From contig NC_087379.1 of assembly GCF_963675165.1 (NCBI RefSeq), positions 877,001-941,000 of the forward strand: a stretch of 64,000 bases of DNA, read 5' to 3'. The notes beneath the pieces are model-generated. The model was not told the DNA's origin and did not search any database. It saw only the letters and a list, made by a program, of their open reading frames with translations. This stretch comes from Halichondria panicea (lineage: Eukaryota; Porifera; Demospongiae; Suberitida; Halichondriidae). Below are positions 59,518-64,000 of this stretch, in pieces (the first letter of the stretch is position 1; each line of letters opens with the position of its first letter). The position numbers were made by a program, and so were the translations under genes.

Positions 59518-61219
59518 AACAAGGTGTCCGTACGTAACCATCAACCGCCCACCTTCCCCCTGCCACCCTGGAGAGTATGTGTTATCCTACAGGATCAGTT
59601 ATCCGGACACCGCCAATTTTGGAGTATCGTCCTCTCAGAGTATCAGTGTACAACGTAGACAACTTGGCCTGGTGGTCAACCAGCAACCCCTACTCGGTAA
59701 CACCACCTTTATTCTCTACCCCTATCCCAGTGTGAGCCTTGTGGACATGAGCAGTGGCAGTGTTGTTGAGGAGAGAGGATGGAGGAACAACAATTGGACT
59801 GTCGTTGCTAGTATCAGAACAGATGCCGATCGTGGCAAAGAAGTCGGGAGATATGAAGAAACCATCGAAGGAACTTACGCTGTTTTCAGAGACATTGAGA
59901 TAAAATCTGCTGGCGATTACGTGCTTTTGTTTGAAGCGTATGCCGAACCTGCAGAAGCTGATCTAAGGTCGTCAACTGTGTACTCTGACCTCTTCACTAT
60001 TACCCAGCGTCAAATCACAAAGTTAGATATCACTTATGATGTAGATTTCAACACGACCATTGGAGATCAAAAAGATGCATTCAGCACTGCATTCCAGGTC
60101 AAATTCCGATCTTCTTATCCTCAAGTTGAGATTATTAACGTGACCCTCACAGAAGGTAGCATCATTGTTGGTGTGACAGTAACAGCAGTGAACCCAGTAC
60201 AACTATCCTCTCTTATCGCACACTCCACCGCAAGCTCTAATTTTGAAAATCTCCAGTTTATTTTCAACGGTACAACATTGACACCGTTTAACGTGACTCA
60301 AGACCCAGCGTTTCCAGTGGTGATCCCAACACTACCACCAAGCATCCTTGAAGAACATTTTGTACTCATACTAGCCATTGTGATACCTGGTGTGGTGCTC
60401 ATTGTGTCATTCTTATTTATGCTGGTCGTCTGTTGCTGTGTGTGTCATCACAAGAAGAACAGGAAATCACTTAAGCTGGATATTTAACTAGCTGGTACGC
60501 ATCCTATCATCAATTATAGCTGTTGCGTAAGTGAAAATAATAAATGGAACAGTATAAATGCTGTGCTTACATGTACGTATGTATGTTCATCGTAATTATT
60601 AACCTTTGCTGGCACCAACCAACTAATCTCAACTGTCCCCTCCTCCCCACACGTACACAGAACAAGGTGTCCTCACATGATTCAGAGAAACGATACGTAA
60701 CCAACAACCGCCCACCTTCCCCCGGCTCTGTCACTGACTACTATCTCCTCCCAGACAGAAATGGAAAAGATGTCGACACCCAATCCTTCGAATCCCACGA
60801 GCTCAACTCTCTGGCCTCTACTCCAGTTAGTCAGAGGAAGACAAACGTCCTAGTCTCTAAGAGTGTGGATGTCAAAGTCAGAGCAAAATCTATCAAGACT
60901 CCGGACGTGTTCTTCGCCAATCCCAGCGCAGAGGAGGCACTAAAGGATGAGAAGTTGGAGACACTAGATACCAATTTTGATGAAGTGGTTCATTTGCCAA
61001 CCACTAGCCAAAATATCTACTCCACTAATACCAGCGGCAGTACCAACAACAATACTGGTAAGTTAATAATCTCATCTCTCCTTTGTTTCCAATACATGTA
61101 CCTTTGAAAGCTGTTCGTATTAATACAGTATCTAGTACAATGTATCAGCAGCTACTATAATTATATATATCCCACCCTCTTACTGTATTATAGCATGCTC
61201 AACTAACCCCCCCCCCCCA

Positions 61220-61260
<41 letters not shown>

Positions 61261-63247
61261 TGACTGATGCCTAGGCTAATTCTACCATAGATTGAAAAGG
61301 AAGGGGATTGGAAACGACCAGGCCCCCCTGTGTAAAAGGTTGAAACACTCCGCGTTATATTTCACGCTCGCAAATATTTTCGTGGTTGATCGTTTTGTGT
61401 TGTATTTTAACTGTTTCTAGCTCTCCTATCCACTAGCGATCACTCAGGGGCTGGGAGGTACTCTAGAGAAGTAAGTTTATACCACTGACAAGCTCTGAGT
61501 CCGTTGTCTTTACTCTGTTTCCAATTTTTGTTGAGTTAAGCTTGAATTACTCTATGTCAACTTTTCTCTTTCCCTGCTGTGAAGTCAAAACAGCAAAGTA
61601 CATTGCTTGACTTGGTTATTATGTATCTAAGTGCTACATAGAATGGCTTCATGCTATGGATAAGCTGTACTGTTCATAAACGTTTGCAGTATAGTCCTTC
61701 AAACTGCTTTAGTGTACTTTCAGTATACTTTTAGACACACCACGGGCCTTGACCTCCCACGACTTCATAGTAAGGGCTATTCCTTCTTTTATAGCATTTA
61801 TTTGTTTAGTGATAGTGGCTGCGTGGCTTAGTCGACTTTTTAGAGCTAGATTCTCTTTACTTTTTAGAAAAATCAACATTAAAAGTGATCAATTTCACTG
61901 TTTCTATGCACAGCACATTGTAGAGCAGTCAAGACAGGTAATGAGCATGCTGACTATAAAAACAATCCTTTGTAGTTTTAGCCACACCCTATAACGCGGA
62001 GTGTTTCACGCAAACATTTTCGTTTCCAATCCCCTTCCTTTTCAATCTATGATTCTACACACACAGTGTCAACACTAATTAGGCCTACCACAATAACTAG
62101 ATAAGACCCTAGGTTATTTCCCCCTAAAATACCACAACCCAATAGGCACATGACCCTAAGAACCTCTAAATAACAAAGCCAAGTAAACTACAGCAACCCA
62201 CTCCAAAGAACATAAGATAAGTCCCAAAACCAGTACTGTAATTGAATAGCTAAGCATACCCAAGATGTAATAACTATACATAATTATTGTAACTATGTAT
62301 ATATAGATATTTACTGTGGATGCATGAACAAGATAAACCATTGAAAAGCTAAGCATACCCAATGTGTATACATAATAATAAGCTGTGTAACATACTAAGT
62401 TGTGTACAAGTATCTATACTTATATATAAGACTGTGGATGCATTGAACGAGTGGAGAGAGTTGGTACCATCAAAGATCTTTAATCCCCATTCCCGAATCT
62501 CAAGGTCGGGCGTTCAAGTGCTCCTTTGGTGTTATCTTAGCTCGTATTTAACTAAAAACTGCTTATAATTATTATAAGGTAACCCATTAACAAAAGTAAG
62601 AAGTACAATACATATCCCGTTAACAAAATGGATACATATAGCTATTTAAGATGTGGATACATAGCGACGTTTAAAGTAAGATGTGGATACATAGCTACTC
62701 ATAAAGTAAGACAATTATGGACACACAGTTACTAAGGTGTGGATATACACAGTTACGTATAAATATTACCACCATACACCCACACATTATACACTGTACC
62801 CAAAATCACCACTGCGCCCACGTAAAAAATTAACATATCAACCTCAACAACACAAAAATAGATTAACAGTACATGTAACAGTACATGGTGTGCTCCATGT
62901 ATCTGAACATTAGTAATAATCACATTATATACATGTATACATCCTGTCCTCTACATGTCATAATTATGACCTACATGTAGCTAGTAGCCATAAAAACAGT
63001 TAGTCCATCCCAAATCAAACTACCTGAAGAAAAATGGCAAGCAAAGCACTGTAAGTCAAATATTGCAACCCGTGTAACATTATAACAATTATAATTATTA
63101 TAATAATTACAGCTTATAATAATACAACAGAGATAGGATTCCTTTAAATTCATGTAAACTAAATTGAGCATTCCGTGTTGAGTGTACGGTAAGATGGCGG
63201 CCGAAAAGCCAACATCCCCCAACTATACCTTTTGTATACTTTCTCAA

Positions 63248-63291
<44 letters not shown>

Positions 63292-63432
63292 GGCTAATAT
63301 AGCAGGACTCCCTCTGCTGCCACTGTTGCCCACAGCCTGCTCCCACCCCCCTCAGCCACACCCTCACAGTCCTCTGAGAGTACAAAGGTCAAGAAGTACG
63401 AGAGCATGAAGGTGGAGGACATTGAGAACTAA
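59518..63432 (+). CDS. Single-pass transmembrane receptor-like protein, 5' exons missing
   Basis: Open frame from the acceptor at 59517 (TRCPYVTINRPP ... CHPGEYVLSYRIS) to a stop at 60487. The ectodomain has several N-glycosylation sequons (NWT, NTT, NVT, NGT) and a region before the membrane resembling a SEA-type fold in length and pattern, which is inference. A helix (ILAIVIPGVVLIVSFLF) is followed by VCCCVCHHKKNRK. Next exon 60661-61057 is Ser/Pro-rich with tyrosines (VTDYYLLPD). Final exon starts at 63291. No signal peptide exon is visible and the first exon's 5' end copies that of the cytoplasmic exon, so the gene is probably truncated and rearranged. The donor linking the membrane exon to 60661 is unclear. 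The final exon is one base short relative to its duplicates, changing the C-terminus (stop 63407-63409). Confidence 0.6.
61218..61258. repeat. C-run plus (AC)n microsatellite
   Basis: A run of C followed by (AC)n in the last intron of the receptor-like gene. It corresponds to the CCCCC/(AC)n acceptor tract directly before the final exon at 35270-35291 and 47005-47029, here split from its exon by about 2 kb. Confidence 0.8.
61286..62051. mobile_element. 766-bp inverted-repeat element in receptor-like gene intron
   Basis: Ends CATAGATTGAAAAGGAAGGG and CCCTTCCTTTTCAATCTATG are inverted copies (the arm continues through ggattggaaacga). Both sides carry ATTCTAC (61279-61285 and 62052-62058), a 7-bp duplication. 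A second inverted pair (acactccgcgttata / tataacgcggagtgt) lies inside the ends. An 81-codon internal frame (61749-61994) has one hydrophobic stretch but no recognised homology. Confidence 0.75.
62059..63240. other. AT-rich intron remainder with short direct repeats
   Basis: Module-specific sequence between the transposon and the final exon. Direct repeats of aagatgtggatacatag (62648-62700 region, about three copies, with variants to 62760) and paired taagcataccca motifs (62250, 62350). No exon is supported. Confidence 0.45.
62450..62525 (+). repeat. Possible tRNA-derived (SINE-like) relic
   Basis: The string ttggtaccatcaaag ... ctttaatc ... ggtcgggcgttcaagtgct resembles a decayed tRNA-Lys: A-box-like, CTTTAAT anticodon-loop-like, and B-box-like GTTCAAGTGC. 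Acceptor and D-stem pairing are poor, so an active tRNA is unlikely. Confidence 0.25.
63250..63290. repeat. (AC)n acceptor tract of the receptor-like gene's last exon
   Basis: About 20 AC units ending in CAG directly at the exon boundary. The same arrangement is conserved in the two duplicated copies. Confidence 0.85.
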
Positions 63433-63756
63433 ATCACTGACACTTGCAAAAAAAACATTAGTAGTGTACTCTATTTATTCTTGTATGAAAGAGCAATGTT
63501 GTTTTGTCGTAGTGATTATCTTTAGAATTCGATAGTCTATATAGCTATTAATTATACGTGTTTTTCAACGTACTCAACTCTATATAATTAATGCAACCCT
63601 TTATTATAATCATTAATATTAATGATAATAATTATAACAAACTTTTTTGAAAACATTTGCTATTAAAAAGAAAATTGTAAAAATAAAACTACTAAGTGAT
63701 TGTGAAGGAGAGATTGAGTGAGGTCAGTCCGAATTAAGTGATTCAGCAAAAGTGTT
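63433..63756. other. AT-rich spacer before Bcl-2 copy 3
   Basis: Shortened homologue of 35435-35928 and 47173-47986; nothing else recognised. Confidence 0.45.
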
Positions 63757-63912
63757 CTATTTGAATGTGAGAGCTCCTACTAGGGTAACTCCTAAGCTGA
63801 TTGCAGCCACTGTGAGCCAGCCAGTAGGGCGGCGGTTCTCAGCTCTCTGGTTTTCAGTTCTCTCTTTGGCTTTCTCAGAGGCATCAATACTCACTGCTCC
63901 TTGGATGGCACC
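63757..63912 (-). CDS. Bcl-2 family gene, copy 3, last exon only (partial)
   Basis: The exon encoding GAIQGAVSID through the C-terminal hydrophobic anchor (SLGVTLVGALTF type) to TAG, with the CAG acceptor at 63913-63915. It is 6 bp shorter than copies 1 and 2 by an in-frame deletion before the anchor. The upstream exon lies beyond the right edge, so whether this copy is intact cannot be judged. Confidence 0.65.
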   Translation of the reverse strand, partial: GAIQGAVSIDASEKAKERTENQRAENRRPTGWLTVAAISLGVTLVGALTFK

Positions 63913-64000
63913 CTGGACATGGAGAAATAAAAGTCAACAAAAAATAAAAAAACATGCAGTGAAATAAAGTAGTCAAATACTTAATCTACACATGCATACA

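Noticed and set aside
60544-61107. An independent gene starting at 60544
   Set aside because: The frame runs through the intron and acceptor at 60660; the coding part is the cytoplasmic exon 60661-61057 of the receptor-like gene.

Overview
This window is metazoan nuclear DNA, most likely from a demosponge. It shows GT-AG introns in every gene, homologues of animal/eukaryotic single-copy genes (CWF19L1, DNAJC25, a Bcl-2 family member), many short non-autonomous DNA transposons and long (AC)n tracts. The sponge assignment is inference, from the kinase plus kelch gene type and the general look of the sequence; nothing here proves it.

The window is a tandem segmental-duplication array. The basic module is a two-coding-exon gene on the minus strand (TKL-like protein kinase, coiled coil, then six kelch repeats after one intron) placed head-to-head with a 15-exon CWF19L1 copy on the plus strand. 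The two share a divergent promoter of about 0.35-0.75 kb. Kinase-kelch genes lie at 1-2752 (A, runs off the left edge), 8370-10999 (B), 17187-20472 (C), 26277-29588 (D), 39796-42458 (E) and 55734-58994 (F). CWF19L1 copies lie at 3178-7974, 11364-16791, 20838-25887, 30330-35098 and 42838-46836, with a sixth 3' remnant at 54877-55350.

Two modules (34.7-39.7 kb and 46.5-50.4 kb) carry an extra passenger block. The 3' end of CWF19L1 is fused to the cytoplasmic-tail exon of a transmembrane protein, followed by a minus-strand Bcl-2 family gene and a minus-strand DNAJC25 pseudogene. The source of part of this block is at the right end: a transmembrane receptor-like gene (59518-63432, apparently lacking its 5' exons) and the last exon of a third Bcl-2 copy (63757-63912, continuing past the window). 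Between 50.4 and 54.9 kb lie mobile-element debris, a 1.2-kb near-perfect foldback element and a broken Cys-rich exon.

The main biological signal is a contrast. All six kinase-kelch copies keep open reading frames, matching splice phase and intact kinase motifs. Every CWF19L1, Bcl-2 and DNAJC25 copy visible in enough detail carries stops, frameshifts or lost splice sites. Among the kinase-kelch copies the kinase is almost invariant, while differences concentrate in the short loops just after the Gly-Gly of each kelch blade and in coiled-coil length. This is the pattern expected of a diversifying recognition surface coupled to a constant signalling domain, so the array is a candidate recognition or sensing gene cluster; function is not shown by the sequence.
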